A DNA stretch of 64,000 bases from Pseudomonas sp. MWU13-2105 (GCF_023242315.1 NZ_JALLIY010000003.1:329605-393604); one strand, 5' to 3'; positions 48,223-57,108 are shown, counted from the stretch's first letter. Notes: generated by a model from the letters alone, not told the origin. Translations and numbers: made by a program.

Positions 48223-50022
48223 ATGCAAGATGTTCCTGAGCACATTTTGGAAGCTTCTAATGTGAAGCTGGATTCAACAAGTACTCTCGCCGAAATAAGA
48301 CGGCATGAAGAGGCGGTTAGGCGGTACGAGATTCTCAAAGACTATTTGACAGGAACAATCAGTGCTGATGTAGCTATGGAGATTCTCTGCGTCAAGAAGT
48401 CTCGCTTTTACAAGCTACTGAAATACATGGCAGGAGCTAAAAGTTATAGGGCACTGGTATCGGATGTAACGGGAAGAAAGCCAGGCCTCACAGTGACAGA
48501 TCCTGAGACACTGAAGCTGATAGAGGAGATGTTCGAGGAACACTACCCTGAGCACAAGACCATCGCGGCGGTATGGAAACATTGCCAAACGCAAGCTGAC
48601 AATAGACGGACGCTCAGGCCGAGTTACCATACCGTTGCGACTTGGATCAAAGCCAAAACAGAGTCGCTCCTGTACAAGATGACTCACACGGGCGACCAAA
48701 CCAAGCAAAGGTATGGGGCAAAGCCTGGTTATAAAGTTACGAAGAGGCCGTTGGAATGGGTGCAAATCGATCATACGGTTGTCGATCTTATGGTGGTGGA
48801 CGAGGACGACAGAACAGTCGTCTTAGGACGTCCTTACATCAGTGTCGCGGTTGATCTGCATACCCGTGTGATATTGGGATTCTACGTCTCATTGCTTCCG
48901 CCAAGCGCTGTATCTGTGGCAATGCTGATGGAAAACTGCGCCTTGCCCAAAGTGGCATTCCTGCAAAGCCTAGGACTCCCAGAACACCTGCTTCCCTACT
49001 ACGGACTCGCGGAAGTCATCCACACCGATAACGCAAAGGAGTTCATCTCTGACGTGTTCGTCCTCAACGCCAAGGACTTTGGCATTGACGTTGAGCACCG
49101 AGATATTCCCGAAAAGCACCAAGGCGGTCACATTGAAAGTCTGATTGGTAAGTTGATGCTCAACACGATGCATCCGCTGCCAGGCACTACAGGCTCCAAT
49201 GCCCAGCAGGGTAAACATCTGAAGAGTAACAAGAAGTCCGCAATCGGGTTAGCCGGGCTACGGCGTATCTTGGCGTATACCTTACATGCTTACCATCAGA
49301 CAAAGCACTCGGAGCTGGGGAAGACTCCTGCGGAAGCATGGGAAGGACATTTTGCTAAAAAGCCGAATAGCCGGGTTTTGGAAGCTTCCCAGTATGAAGA
49401 CTTCAAATACCGGTTCTATCCAGAAATCCCGAAAAAGAAAGTTGTGCCGGGAGGCATTGAAATTTTCCGCAGGTTCTATTATGGGCGCTTTCTTAGGGAT
49501 AGGGTTCGGGATGCGGTCACGGTAAAATATGACCCTTACGACTTGAGTTTCATTTACGTGAAATCAGGGGAGATCTTTGAAAAGATCTCTTGTGTACGTA
49601 ATAGTTTTAACAGGAGTGCAGACTATGAAATGTACCGCTGGCAACGTCAGCAGAAGGGAGAGCGGGATGGCACCATGACGAAAGAAGGGGCGCAGTCGTA
49701 TGGTGAAGTTACCAGGCAGAAAAACAAGGAGGTGAAATTAACCACTCAGGAAAAACGCAGGAGGAAGGCGGAAAAAGGCAAAGTTGACTATAAGAAACAA
49801 GCAGGCGTACACGGCAACAAGCCAGAAGACGACAGCTCTCTGAGTCGTACGACTCCGAACAAAAATAGCAGCAACAGCGAAAATACAATCAATACCACCG
49901 GCAAGACCAATAACACCAGCAAGTCATCTAAGAAATCTAATGTTTTTGACATTGGCAGTTTCTTCAAGAAAACGGAGGATGTTGACTACAACCAACCCCC
50001 GACTTTTTACGACAGCAACTGA
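48223..50022 (+). CDS. TniA/TnsB-like DDE transposase
   Basis: A 599-residue transposase. It has N-terminal DNA-binding helices (about 30-150), then an integrase-core RNase H fold with catalytic residues visible as QIDHT (Asp183), HTDNAKEF (Asp269) and GGHIESLIGK (Glu305), a D-D-35-E spacing. A Mu-C-like beta domain follows, then a low-complexity basic tail rich in K, N, S and T (about 485-580) ending in NVFDIGSFFKKTEDVDYNQPP, which may contact the ATPase partner as TnsB tails do. The ribosome-binding site is GAGG. No TnsA endonuclease gene is linked, so transposition may be replicative, as in Tn5053. Confidence 0.93.
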   Translation: MQDVPEHILEASNVKLDSTSTLAEIRRHEEAVRRYEILKDYLTGTISADVAMEILCVKKSRFYKLLKYMAGAKSYRALVSDVTGRKPGLTVTDPETLKLIEEMFEEHYPEHKTIAAVWKHCQTQADNRRTLRPSYHTVATWIKAKTESLLYKMTHTGDQTKQRYGAKPGYKVTKRPLEWVQIDHTVVDLMVVDEDDRTVVLGRPYISVAVDLHTRVILGFYVSLLPPSAVSVAMLMENCALPKVAFLQSLGLPEHLLPYYGLAEVIHTDNAKEFISDVFVLNAKDFGIDVEHRDIPEKHQGGHIESLIGKLMLNTMHPLPGTTGSNAQQGKHLKSNKKSAIGLAGLRRILAYTLHAYHQTKHSELGKTPAEAWEGHFAKKPNSRVLEASQYEDFKYRFYPEIPKKKVVPGGIEIFRRFYYGRFLRDRVRDAVTVKYDPYDLSFIYVKSGEIFEKISCVRNSFNRSADYEMYRWQRQQKGERDGTMTKEGAQSYGEVTRQKNKEVKLTTQEKRRRKAEKGKVDYKKQAGVHGNKPEDDSSLSRTTPNKNSSNSENTINTTGKTNNTSKSSKKSNVFDIGSFFKKTEDVDYNQPPTFYDSN

Positions 50023-50205
50023 TTATACACTTATCTTGTACTTAACCTGAACGCATGGGGCTGGGTCTCTTTGTCTATTATTTGGACATCGGTCTAACGC
50101 TTGCTGATCAGAACTATCGAAGTGCCGATAACTTGAAGCAAACTTTGATAGTCTGCTGGTCGATATCTCAGGGGAATTCATGCGCTCATACTTTTGTGGA
50201 CTACT

Positions 50206-51102
50206 ATGACTGATTACTCTCACGTACACCCTGCATCCCACATCCACTTCAATGAGCCAGACGATGTTCGTCTTATCACCTGCTCCAACGACTTCTGGGT
50301 GCACCATCCTAGCGCCCAGAAAATCATACTAAGGATGGAAATGGCAATGAAGATGCGTAACAAGATTAACGCTCCAAGTATGCTTGTTACCGCTCCAGGA
50401 GGAGGGGGAAAAACCGCTCTGATTGGCGAGATGAAGGCTAGGAATGCTACGAACGAAAACAAAATGATCTTCGTGACCATGCACCAAAGCCCTAATGGCT
50501 ACTCACTTAAGGATCTTATCCTGAGCGAACTTGGTCTGGGGGTAGGACGAAGGGCGCGGCAAGGCCATAACATTACTCCAGAACTTCAATACATCATTAG
50601 GACGGAAAACATTTGCGCCATTGTGATTGATGAGATTCATGATGCACTGACATTGACCGAGCTTCAGCAGCGCATCAACCTTTCGCTGCTGAAGAATCTG
50701 TCAGGCTCCACCTACGGCCTCTCGGTGTTTGCTTTCGGGGTGCCGGCAGCTGCGCGTGTGCTCCGTCAGGATCCTCAGCTTGAACGCCGATATCCTGTGG
50801 TGGCCCTTAACGGGTGGGAAAATGGGCCAGAGTTTCGAAACTTCGTGTCCAGCTATATCCACCATTTGCCGCTGAAGAACAAAACTAACTTTCAGGATCA
50901 GATGTTGTTCCTGAAAATTATGAACAAGGGGCAGGGTATCACCGATAACGTTGTGAAGATTCTGCAGGCATCTGCTATGGCGAGCATCATTGACGGCACC
51001 GAACACATCAACCACCGCCACCTCGATAACATTGACGACATTATGGCGAGTTTCAACTACGCGCTGCGTGGCGCAGAGATGCCATTAGAGGAGGAGCAGT
51101 AA
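50206..51102 (+). CDS. TniB/TnsC-like AAA+ transposition regulator
   Basis: A 298-residue ATPase starting at the ATG at 50206 (MTDYSHVHPASHIHF). Walker A is APGGGGKT (residues 63-70); Walker B is CAIVIDEIHD (about 137-146); a sensor-like FAFGVPAAARVLRQDPQLERRYP follows. TniB/TnsC proteins polymerise on target DNA and activate the transposase. It lies 183 bp after the transposase gene and 7 bp before the second ATPase-like gene. Confidence 0.92.
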   Translation: MTDYSHVHPASHIHFNEPDDVRLITCSNDFWVHHPSAQKIILRMEMAMKMRNKINAPSMLVTAPGGGGKTALIGEMKARNATNENKMIFVTMHQSPNGYSLKDLILSELGLGVGRRARQGHNITPELQYIIRTENICAIVIDEIHDALTLTELQQRINLSLLKNLSGSTYGLSVFAFGVPAAARVLRQDPQLERRYPVVALNGWENGPEFRNFVSSYIHHLPLKNKTNFQDQMLFLKIMNKGQGITDNVVKILQASAMASIIDGTEHINHRHLDNIDDIMASFNYALRGAEMPLEEEQ

Positions 51103-51109
51103 GGATTAG

Positions 51110-51964
51110 ATGAAGCGAAATCTGTCATTAAGTAAAAAGCGTCAGATTGCCCGCACGGTGCTGGAAGGTCTCCACGGATTCCAGCATCGCTGGCCTGAAC
51201 GCACAAAGGTTAACGAAGCTTTGGATAGTATAGCTAAATCCGACGACGCCATTCTTGTGATGTTGCGGGGGGCTGCAGGAGCAGGAATCAGCTCAATACT
51301 CGAAGAGTTTTCTCTCAAATTTTATGACGAGGTAATCGTTGTGACGCCACGCATATACTCAACGAGGCTTAACATAATCGGCCAAGTACTCCACGCACTT
51401 TTTCCTTTTAGCAGCTTTCCCACCTATAAGCATGTGCCTGAGAGCTTGATACAATGCCGTCAGGCCGCCCGAAAGACTATCATCTTCGATGACCTGGATA
51501 TCATTTCTAGTCAAAATAACATGGAAGAGGTGATTTTTGGCCAGCTCTATCAACTTGCGCGAAGCCGAGGTCGATATAAAATCATCATGTCTACGAGAAA
51601 TAGGAGGTTACTTGAATATTACTCCAAGGTCATGGGGGTCACGAGCATGGTCATCCCAGTATCGGGGGTAATTCCAGCATTCGATGTAAGCACTGTTGTT
51701 CAAGGATTCTATGATTGGTGCAATCAGCAATACGGTACGGACGTTCAATCTCCCTGCATGTCTCGATTTAGCAAACTCGACCAAGACATGCCTATCGATC
51801 GTATCATCTACGCGTGCGAAACCCTGTACTGCTCAGAACTTCTGAAGACACATCTGAGGTTTAACGGCAAGACGATCAATTTTACGGACGCGCCTTTCAC
51901 TTATGAATTCCCTGATCACTTTTCCGATCTTCGTCACAAAGTTGAACATAAAGCTTTCTCCTAA
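51110..51964 (+). CDS. Second TniB/TnsC-like protein with degenerate Walker A
   Basis: A 284-residue protein with the same AAA layout as its neighbour: GAAGAGISS (residues 54-62) at the Walker A position, where the invariant lysine is replaced by Ile60; Walker B TIIFDDLDII (about 123-132) is intact; a sensor-1-like IIMSTRNRR follows near 160. Without the lysine it probably cannot hydrolyse ATP normally, though it may still bind nucleotide or act as a structural subunit in a mixed ATPase filament. Such a second ATPase is not part of the classical Tn7 or Tn5053 gene sets. Confidence 0.75.
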   Translation: MKRNLSLSKKRQIARTVLEGLHGFQHRWPERTKVNEALDSIAKSDDAILVMLRGAAGAGISSILEEFSLKFYDEVIVVTPRIYSTRLNIIGQVLHALFPFSSFPTYKHVPESLIQCRQAARKTIIFDDLDIISSQNNMEEVIFGQLYQLARSRGRYKIIMSTRNRRLLEYYSKVMGVTSMVIPVSGVIPAFDVSTVVQGFYDWCNQQYGTDVQSPCMSRFSKLDQDMPIDRIIYACETLYCSELLKTHLRFNGKTINFTDAPFTYEFPDHFSDLRHKVEHKAFS

Positions 51965-52124
51965 ACCTCAATGCATACAAAGTAACCCTTATTATGCGCG
52001 CAGGGATCCTCAATACTCACAAGGGATCCTCAATGGCGGAGTGGCACTTAATAGCCTAGTAACTATTGAAGTTGCGGATGATAAATCAGCCAGTAACGCC
52101 CCTTCAAAAAAATGAGTAGCGACA

Positions 52125-53153
52125 GTGAAACCAGGAAAGCATACAGTACCGGAACCATTAGCAGGCGAAACCCTATCCTCATGGATGTGGAGAGTGAATT
52201 CAACAGCCCACATACCTATTATGTCCTATCAGAGATTCAGCTCGCCGGAGGGCGAGATCATAAGCCGTGATTCAATAGGACTCTGGGGTGAATGGTTTGC
52301 AGATCGCGACCTCTTGACTGAAAACGCTTTCGTCGAGTCCTTCAAGCAAGCATTCAACATCTCTCAAGCCTGGTTGAATAAACGATTCCCTAAATTCAGT
52401 CAACCCACCATACCGACTCAATTCAGAAGGGCGTTTTGCTCACAATGTTTTATGGAGTCCTTCCAGAAGTTCGGCATTCCGGTCAGTAAGGTTCAGTGGT
52501 GCTATCTGACTAAGCCGCTCTGTGAGTTACATGGTGTTCCACTTCACGATTCGTCGATTTTTTTTATAAATCATGACGATTACACAATTCAGGCATTTGT
52601 ATCATACTGGGATGATCCGCAGTTCAAGGAAAATTGCGATTTGATTCGTGATGCTGGGAGGGTGAGAAATAGCCTGGCGCTAATGGCTCAACAGCGATTG
52701 CATAAGCTGACGAGACGAGCATCCAAATCTGGCCATAGTTTTGATGTGCAGATGTTCGTGCTGACCCTAATGAGGGCAATGATGATTCCCGTGCTCCATC
52801 ACGGCTATCCCAAAATAGCATTCGATCATTGGGGTGGCAGCGACCACTATGCGGGTCTCGGGGTTCATGGCGATTTTTACAATGAAATCTATCGAAGCAC
52901 TTGCTTGGCGCGGCTGTATGCTCTTTATTTCAGCGCAATTATTTTGGGCTGGATTACCAGTGAACAGGCACGCAAGACCCTTCATGAAGGTTATTTTTCC
53001 CCTTGGAATACTCACACGATATGGTCAAGACTGGATGATTCTCCAGGAATATTGAGTTTGCTTTTTTCGGAACTTAAGCTTTATGAAACGTCATACCTCA
53101 ATCTCACTCGGATGGATATTCCTGAACTAATCCGGATCCGTTATGATGCATAA
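52125..53153 (+). CDS. TniQ/TnsD-like target-selection protein
   Basis: A 342-residue TniQ-family protein beginning PEPLAGETLSSWMWR, the family opening, from a GTG at 52125. A zinc-binding site is seen as FCSQC (Cys105, Cys108) and LCELHGVPL (Cys133, His136). The C-terminal part is helical and unlike known TnsD DNA-binding tails. TniQ proteins recruit the ATPase to a chosen target; its own target site cannot be told from the sequence. It overlaps the following unknown gene by 11 bp. Confidence 0.9.
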   Translation: MKPGKHTVPEPLAGETLSSWMWRVNSTAHIPIMSYQRFSSPEGEIISRDSIGLWGEWFADRDLLTENAFVESFKQAFNISQAWLNKRFPKFSQPTIPTQFRRAFCSQCFMESFQKFGIPVSKVQWCYLTKPLCELHGVPLHDSSIFFINHDDYTIQAFVSYWDDPQFKENCDLIRDAGRVRNSLALMAQQRLHKLTRRASKSGHSFDVQMFVLTLMRAMMIPVLHHGYPKIAFDHWGGSDHYAGLGVHGDFYNEIYRSTCLARLYALYFSAIILGWITSEQARKTLHEGYFSPWNTHTIWSRLDDSPGILSLLFSELKLYETSYLNLTRMDIPELIRIRYDA

Positions 53154-53643
53154 GATAAGTACAATATACTGGTTGCCGGGTTGCATGGTGCATTGCCCCG
53201 GTAGCCACTCATGCTCTCATTTTGTCGTCGCTTTACATGTAGATGTGGTTGCTTGGAAGATCTTGACTTACACGCTTCGGTTCAGAGAAGGACGTAATGG
53301 ATTTTCTAAGCCGGCCTTGATCTACTTGAGGCACCCTAATCGTTTCTGGCTCTGGCAAGCAGATAGACGAAACTTGAAGGAGCAGACGGCTTCGATCATC
53401 CCGTCGCAGGGGATTACCAGGCTGGATTTTGATTCATTCGGCCCTTTCCGTGTCGTTCGAAAAATTCCAGCAGCTAAGTTAGCCCTCTTAACCAATAGCC
53501 TTATGAAGGCATTCTACGACTTAAGCTTCTGGCATCTCGGTTATCTCTATAACCCAATACGAATTCCTGACGCTCTCCTGCTCCAAAGAATCGGTAGTGC
53601 TATTGAATACGCTAACGGATTTGCAATAGCGAGAGCTAATTGA
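53143..53643 (+). CDS. Unknown protein, last gene of the transposition operon
   Basis: A 166-residue product overlapping the tniQ end by 11 bp. The first 40 residues are rich in Cys and His (LPGCMVHCPGSHSCSHFVV), perhaps a metal site; the rest (RHPNRFWLWQADRRN, LTNSLMKAFYDLSFWHLGYLYNP) is aromatic and basic. No family is recognised. Overlap with tniQ and AT-rich composition like its neighbours argue that it belongs to the element, possibly as a DNA-binding or accessory subunit. The gap 53644-53950 holds a small GCAGT-AAA-ACTGC hairpin and no gene. Confidence 0.6.
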   Translation: MMHKISTIYWLPGCMVHCPGSHSCSHFVVALHVDVVAWKILTYTLRFREGRNGFSKPALIYLRHPNRFWLWQADRRNLKEQTASIIPSQGITRLDFDSFGPFRVVRKIPAAKLALLTNSLMKAFYDLSFWHLGYLYNPIRIPDALLLQRIGSAIEYANGFAIARAN

Positions 53644-53950
53644 CCTGTTGCCTGTCGACACTACAGAAAGTTTTCGCTTCAATCTATATAGTCAAAACAA
53701 CTATGAAATTGCGTGAGCACTGACATCATGAAAGCAAGGTCGCGGCTTAGGGCGCAGTAAAACTGCTTCGTATGTTGGATGGTTCAAATCATTACGCGCC
53801 CGTTTCGTAGCATCGTAATAGCTCCGTGAACCCACCTTGTGAAAAATGGGCGGCGCGCTCAGGAAGCCTGGTGTTTGATTAAATCACCACTAGGACACTA
53901 CGCCAGAGTTTGGAGCGTGAGCTCATGTGCTAGGGGTGAACACCTGATTA

Positions 53951-54424
53951 TCAGCTCTTCCTCCAATACTCCCTCACCGACGTCAAAGCCAGCCCCAACT
54001 GCGCTGCTGCCTGCTGCTGCGTCGCACCTTCGGCTTTGAGTGCCAGTACCGCTCTCTCGTTATCTGCGTTTAGCGGTTTGCCGCGGCCTCGTTTTATGAG
54101 GTTACCGTCAGCATCGAACTGGTCGCTGAGCACCTTCATGCCACCTTCAGCTTCAAAGGCAGCCACGTCGGTCAATGCACGACCAATAACGGTGAGTGGC
54201 TGCTCACCCTGGCGGTGAGCAATGCAGAGGGTAAGCATCGCTATGGGATCGAAGCCAAGGGATTGCGCCAGCTCGTCAAATTGCTCGACGGTGATGCTGG
54301 TCTGCGCGTTCTCGAGAGCACTGACTTTACGTCGGTGGGTCGCATCCGAGACGTCAGCGTACTTGGCGCGCCGGACGAGGCGGAGCGCCCGAAGTACGCC
54401 TGCAAATGCGGTTCTCAGTTCCAT
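53951..54424 (-). CDS. Helix-turn-helix regulator
   Basis: A 157-residue protein with an XRE-type HTH at the N-terminus (LRLVRRAKYADVSDATHRRKVSALENAQTSITVEQFDELAQSLGFDP, about 15-65) and a second HTH-like segment at the C-terminus (LNADNERAVLALKAEGATQQQAAAQLGLALTSVREYWRKS), as in resolvase-type HTH. Its divergent neighbour is preceded by a probable structured RNA. It may control that unit. Confidence 0.82.
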   Translation of the reverse strand: MELRTAFAGVLRALRLVRRAKYADVSDATHRRKVSALENAQTSITVEQFDELAQSLGFDPIAMLTLCIAHRQGEQPLTVIGRALTDVAAFEAEGGMKVLSDQFDADGNLIKRGRGKPLNADNERAVLALKAEGATQQQAAAQLGLALTSVREYWRKS

Positions 54425-54502
54425 GACTTTCTCAAAAGTCAGGATATAGCCATAACTGAGGTTTACGAATAAACGTCAATATAGTGTATTATCCGTTGAA
54501 GC

Positions 54503-54624
54503 GATGCCCCAGTGGGCCGCAAGCAGTGGTGTGAAGATAGTGGGGCATCACCAGAGCTGTCTCAAGGAGCATCAAGACCGCCTAACCCGTGATGGGTACT
54601 CCGGTTCAAGAGCCCTTTCTGGTG
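54503..54624 (+). ncRNA. Candidate structured RNA or leader
   Basis: Several stems fit together: GATGCCCCA (54503-54511) with TGGGGCATC (54541-54549); CACCAGA (54549-54555) with TCTGGTG (54618-54624). Inside the second are GTCT/AGAC (54559-54562, 54574-54577), ACCG/CGGT (54577-54580, 54602-54605) and the tight hairpin ACCC-GTGAT-GGGT (54585-54597). The region has no open frame and lies between a HTH gene and a plus-strand gene. It could be a small RNA or a cis-acting leader of the gene at 54671; the class is unknown. Confidence 0.45.
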
Positions 54625-54670
54625 GTCATCCCTCAACGAAGACAGCAGATTTATTGACGGAGGTTTGAGA

Positions 54671-55078
54671 TTGAGCACGCATAAAAAAGAAGGTGCTGAG
54701 GAGCTACTCGATGGCGATCCTGGCGTACCTCGCCAAGGTGTCGTGGATTCAGATGAGATTCTGATGGGGCTGGTGCAGGCCCTCTATCCCCGCAAACCGT
54801 ATTGCTTAGTGGAGGACTGGACGATTTTTCGAGCCGAAGTCACCGAAGACGAGCTACAAAAAATCCACGCGGCGGGACAGCTCCCGCTTGTGTTGTTTGC
54901 TCACAATGTACGCTTCGACAGCCAGCGTCGTTTTGATGTCGGCGACTGGGTGCGCAGCACTTTTGCGGTTTCGTTTGAAGATGGATTTCTTTTCGAAACG
55001 AGGAACACTGTGTATGTCCTTTGTGGGGGCGGCCACGAAAAACCAGCGAGCCTCAAAACAATTTTTTCTTTCTTTTAG
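54671..55078 (+). CDS. DUF6957-like small protein
   Basis: A 135-residue protein. The start is a TTG at 54671 seven bases after GGAGG; no ATG is available near the start of the conserved part. Conserved-looking segments are EILMGLVQALYPRKPYCLVEDWTIFRAEVTEDE, DSQRRFDVGDWVRSTFAVSFEDGFLFETRNTVYVL and the C-terminal SLKTIFSFF. This matches my memory of the pseudomonad DUF6957 family; no function is known. A structured RNA candidate precedes it. Confidence 0.68.
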   Translation: MSTHKKEGAEELLDGDPGVPRQGVVDSDEILMGLVQALYPRKPYCLVEDWTIFRAEVTEDELQKIHAAGQLPLVLFAHNVRFDSQRRFDVGDWVRSTFAVSFEDGFLFETRNTVYVLCGGGHEKPASLKTIFSFF

Positions 55079-55119
55079 ACGACGCGTTGCCCAGGCAATG
55101 ATTTCCAACTGAGACAAGA

Positions 55120-55542
55120 ATGTTCAGAACCAAAATCGAAGACATTGAGGGAGTACCTGGTATGTTCGGGGAGGGTCTCGCTCACTGGCATGGCATTTCG
55201 CGAGCGTTGAATATTCACTGGTACCACGTATGCGTTAGAGAGAGGCACGACGGTCGATTCGTAAACATGATTGAGATGTTGAATGACGAGACACGGCTGC
55301 TTGAGCTTCTTGAGTCGCAGAATGAAGACTTTGTCATTACTGAAATCCAAGCGTTGACACCCTCTTGGATGAATGGCGGCAAAAGTTGGCGAATGGAAAT
55401 AATCAAGGCGATTTCCATCGGCCATGACCGTAATGGCTGCGTGATATGCGTGCTTGAGGTTGAGAGCGGCAAGATCTACACAGACACTCACGATCGCTCT
55501 TTCAAGCCGGAGGCGTTAACTAACGTCAGAAAAATTTACTGA
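55120..55542 (+). CDS. Unknown small protein
   Basis: A 140-residue product with a normal amino acid mix. It has acidic segments (IEMLNDETRLLELLESQNED) and an aromatic/histidine-rich start (GLAHWHGISRALNIHWYHV). No signal peptide and no family recognised. It is one of a run of small plus-strand genes; the ribosome-binding site is weak (GAGACAAGA). Confidence 0.6.
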   Translation: MFRTKIEDIEGVPGMFGEGLAHWHGISRALNIHWYHVCVRERHDGRFVNMIEMLNDETRLLELLESQNEDFVITEIQALTPSWMNGGKSWRMEIIKAISIGHDRNGCVICVLEVESGKIYTDTHDRSFKPEALTNVRKIY

Positions 55543-55587
55543 CGTTTTTACTCCATCGCTGGGCGAATACTGAATCGGAGAAAATTA

Positions 55588-55968
55588 ATGAGCGACATCC
55601 ACGAAGTCGATCTTCACTCAAAGCGTCTTACGGAGTTCCAGCTGCGTCGGATCGTTCGTGCAAGTGAATACGTCTATGACGCGCCGATCACTGCATGCTT
55701 GAGCGATGTCTTCGTATCAAATGGCGTGGCTGTTGGTGTGGTTTTTGGCCATACCAAGATGGATCGCTTTGGGCGTTTCGCGGATGGACATTTGATGCGC
55801 ACATCCAGCATTCGCTATGCAAAAAAGGAGGGGAAGTTCTGGGTGTTGACGACCATGAATTCGCGATATTTGGTCGCTTCTTTCATGAAAGGGGTAGGGC
55901 GGCCAAGTTTCAGAGCTTTCATGCAACCCGCTACGAATGGGTCTCCCGTGTCACCGACTGTTCAGTGA
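55588..55968 (+). CDS. Unknown small protein, paralogue A of a three-member local family
   Basis: A 126-residue protein. Its middle (ITACLSDVFVSNGVAVGVVFGH, FGRFADGHLMRTSSI, FWVLTTMNSRYLVASF) aligns with two other proteins in this window, at 57132 and 57499, through the pattern G-V-V-F...G-R-F-x-D-G...R-T-S-x-I...G-x-R-Y-V-V. Function unknown. The stop overlaps the next start as GTGA. Confidence 0.6.
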   Translation: MSDIHEVDLHSKRLTEFQLRRIVRASEYVYDAPITACLSDVFVSNGVAVGVVFGHTKMDRFGRFADGHLMRTSSIRYAKKEGKFWVLTTMNSRYLVASFMKGVGRPSFRAFMQPATNGSPVSPTVQ

Positions 55969-56225
55969 GCACAGGGCACGCCAACGCAGCATGGGAATCT
56001 GGATTTGATATGGCTCGGGAAGACGACGATACCGTGTATTGCAATGTTCAAATGTCCCTTGCTAGTGGCAAGGAGCTGCGTCAGCTAGTAACAGCGCTTC
56101 GTGAATCGGGATCTCATCCGAACCTCGATGCTGTTTTTGCTCGTATGCAATTTGAGCTGACGATGACGATCGATATTGTTGAAAACCCACCGACGTGGGG
56201 TGCTGGAGAACCTACGAAGCACTGA
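55965..56225 (+). CDS. Unknown small acidic protein
   Basis: An 86-residue product from a GTG at 55965 that overlaps the preceding stop by 4 bp; an ATG at 56010 is an alternative giving 71 residues. The sequence (VQMSLASGKELRQLVTALRESG, FARMQFELTMTIDIVENPPTW) is protein-like, but no family is recognised. The frame is open further upstream inside the previous gene, so a frameshift relation to it was considered and judged less likely. Confidence 0.5.
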   Translation: MSTGHANAAWESGFDMAREDDDTVYCNVQMSLASGKELRQLVTALRESGSHPNLDAVFARMQFELTMTIDIVENPPTWGAGEPTKH

Positions 56226-56379
56226 TTAGCCCAGGCAATTGTTCGCTGGCTGATGAGGACACGGTGAAGCTAGGCGCTTGCGCGAAGGAGCGATTCAATC
56301 GTCATGGTGCAACTTGCTCGCCTTTCACTGGCTCATATTTTTCCTAGCGCACCTAGCGAATGAGCTTGAGGAGTCACAG

Positions 56380-57108
56380 ATGAAGGTTTACGTCCTTTCA
56401 GACCTACACCTCGAGTTTTCTGAATTCGTGCCGCCTCCGAACGACGCAGATTTGGTGATCTTGGCGGGAGACATCCACACAAAATGTCGTGGCGTGGAGT
56501 GGGCGAATCAGACGTTCGATCGTGAAGTCATTTATGTCTGTGGGAACCACGAATTTTACGGTGGCCACATCGATCACACCCTTCACAAAATGCGAGACGC
56601 TGCCGCACCCAATATTCACGTCCTGGAAAACCAGGTTTGGATTCACGATGAAATCCGGTTTTTGGTCACAACAGGGTGGACGGATTTCTCATCTACCGGG
56701 GACGTAATCGCGGCGACGTTGATATGTGGGCAATTGATGAATGACTTCAAGATGATTGCGACTGAGGACAACTTTCGCCGTCTATGCCCAGCAGATGTGA
56801 TTGAGCGAAATCGCGTGGCTTTTGAATTTTTGAAGCGCGAGCTTAGCGAGCCATTTCATGGCAAAACCGTCGTCGTTACGCATCATTGCCCTGTCCCCGA
56901 AGCGGGCCGTGAAAACTATGACGGTCATCTCAGCGCCGCATTTTTCAACCGCTGGCACGCGCTTCTGCCGCTAGTGGACGTGTGGATTTTTGGCCACACG
57001 CATCGAGCGGTGGATATCTCGTTAGGTGGATGCCGAATCATTTCGAATCCCCGTGGTTACCCAGGGGGAAACGCGGATTTTGCCCCCAATTTGACTGTAG
57101 AAATCTGA
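56380..57108 (+). CDS. Calcineurin-like metallophosphoesterase
   Basis: A 242-residue enzyme from the ATG at 56380, with TGAGGAG upstream. Metal-site motifs in order: SDLHLEF (Asp8, His10), LAGDIH (Asp31), YVCGNHEFY (Asn56, His57), VVVTHHCPVP and WIFGHTHRAVD. It is a cytosolic phosphoesterase acting on an unknown phospho-substrate, perhaps a nucleotide or nucleic acid end. It lies within the cluster of small unknown genes and just before two paralogous ones. Confidence 0.9.
   Translation: MKVYVLSDLHLEFSEFVPPPNDADLVILAGDIHTKCRGVEWANQTFDREVIYVCGNHEFYGGHIDHTLHKMRDAAAPNIHVLENQVWIHDEIRFLVTTGWTDFSSTGDVIAATLICGQLMNDFKMIATEDNFRRLCPADVIERNRVAFEFLKRELSEPFHGKTVVVTHHCPVPEAGRENYDGHLSAAFFNRWHALLPLVDVWIFGHTHRAVDISLGGCRIISNPRGYPGGNADFAPNLTVEI

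Noticed and set aside
51903..52115. Small frame between the second ATPase and tniQ
   Set aside because: It largely overlaps the end of the ATPase gene in another frame and has no ribosome-binding site.
48223..53643. A canonical Tn7 with tnsA or tnsE, or a CRISPR-associated transposon
   Set aside because: No TnsA-like endonuclease, TnsE or Cas protein is encoded in or next to the operon.
53644..53950. Right end of the transposon directly after the operon
   Set aside because: I found no copy of the TTTCCACTCA repeat or an inverse TGTCAATA here. The palindromic TGTCGACA near 53653 alone is not enough.
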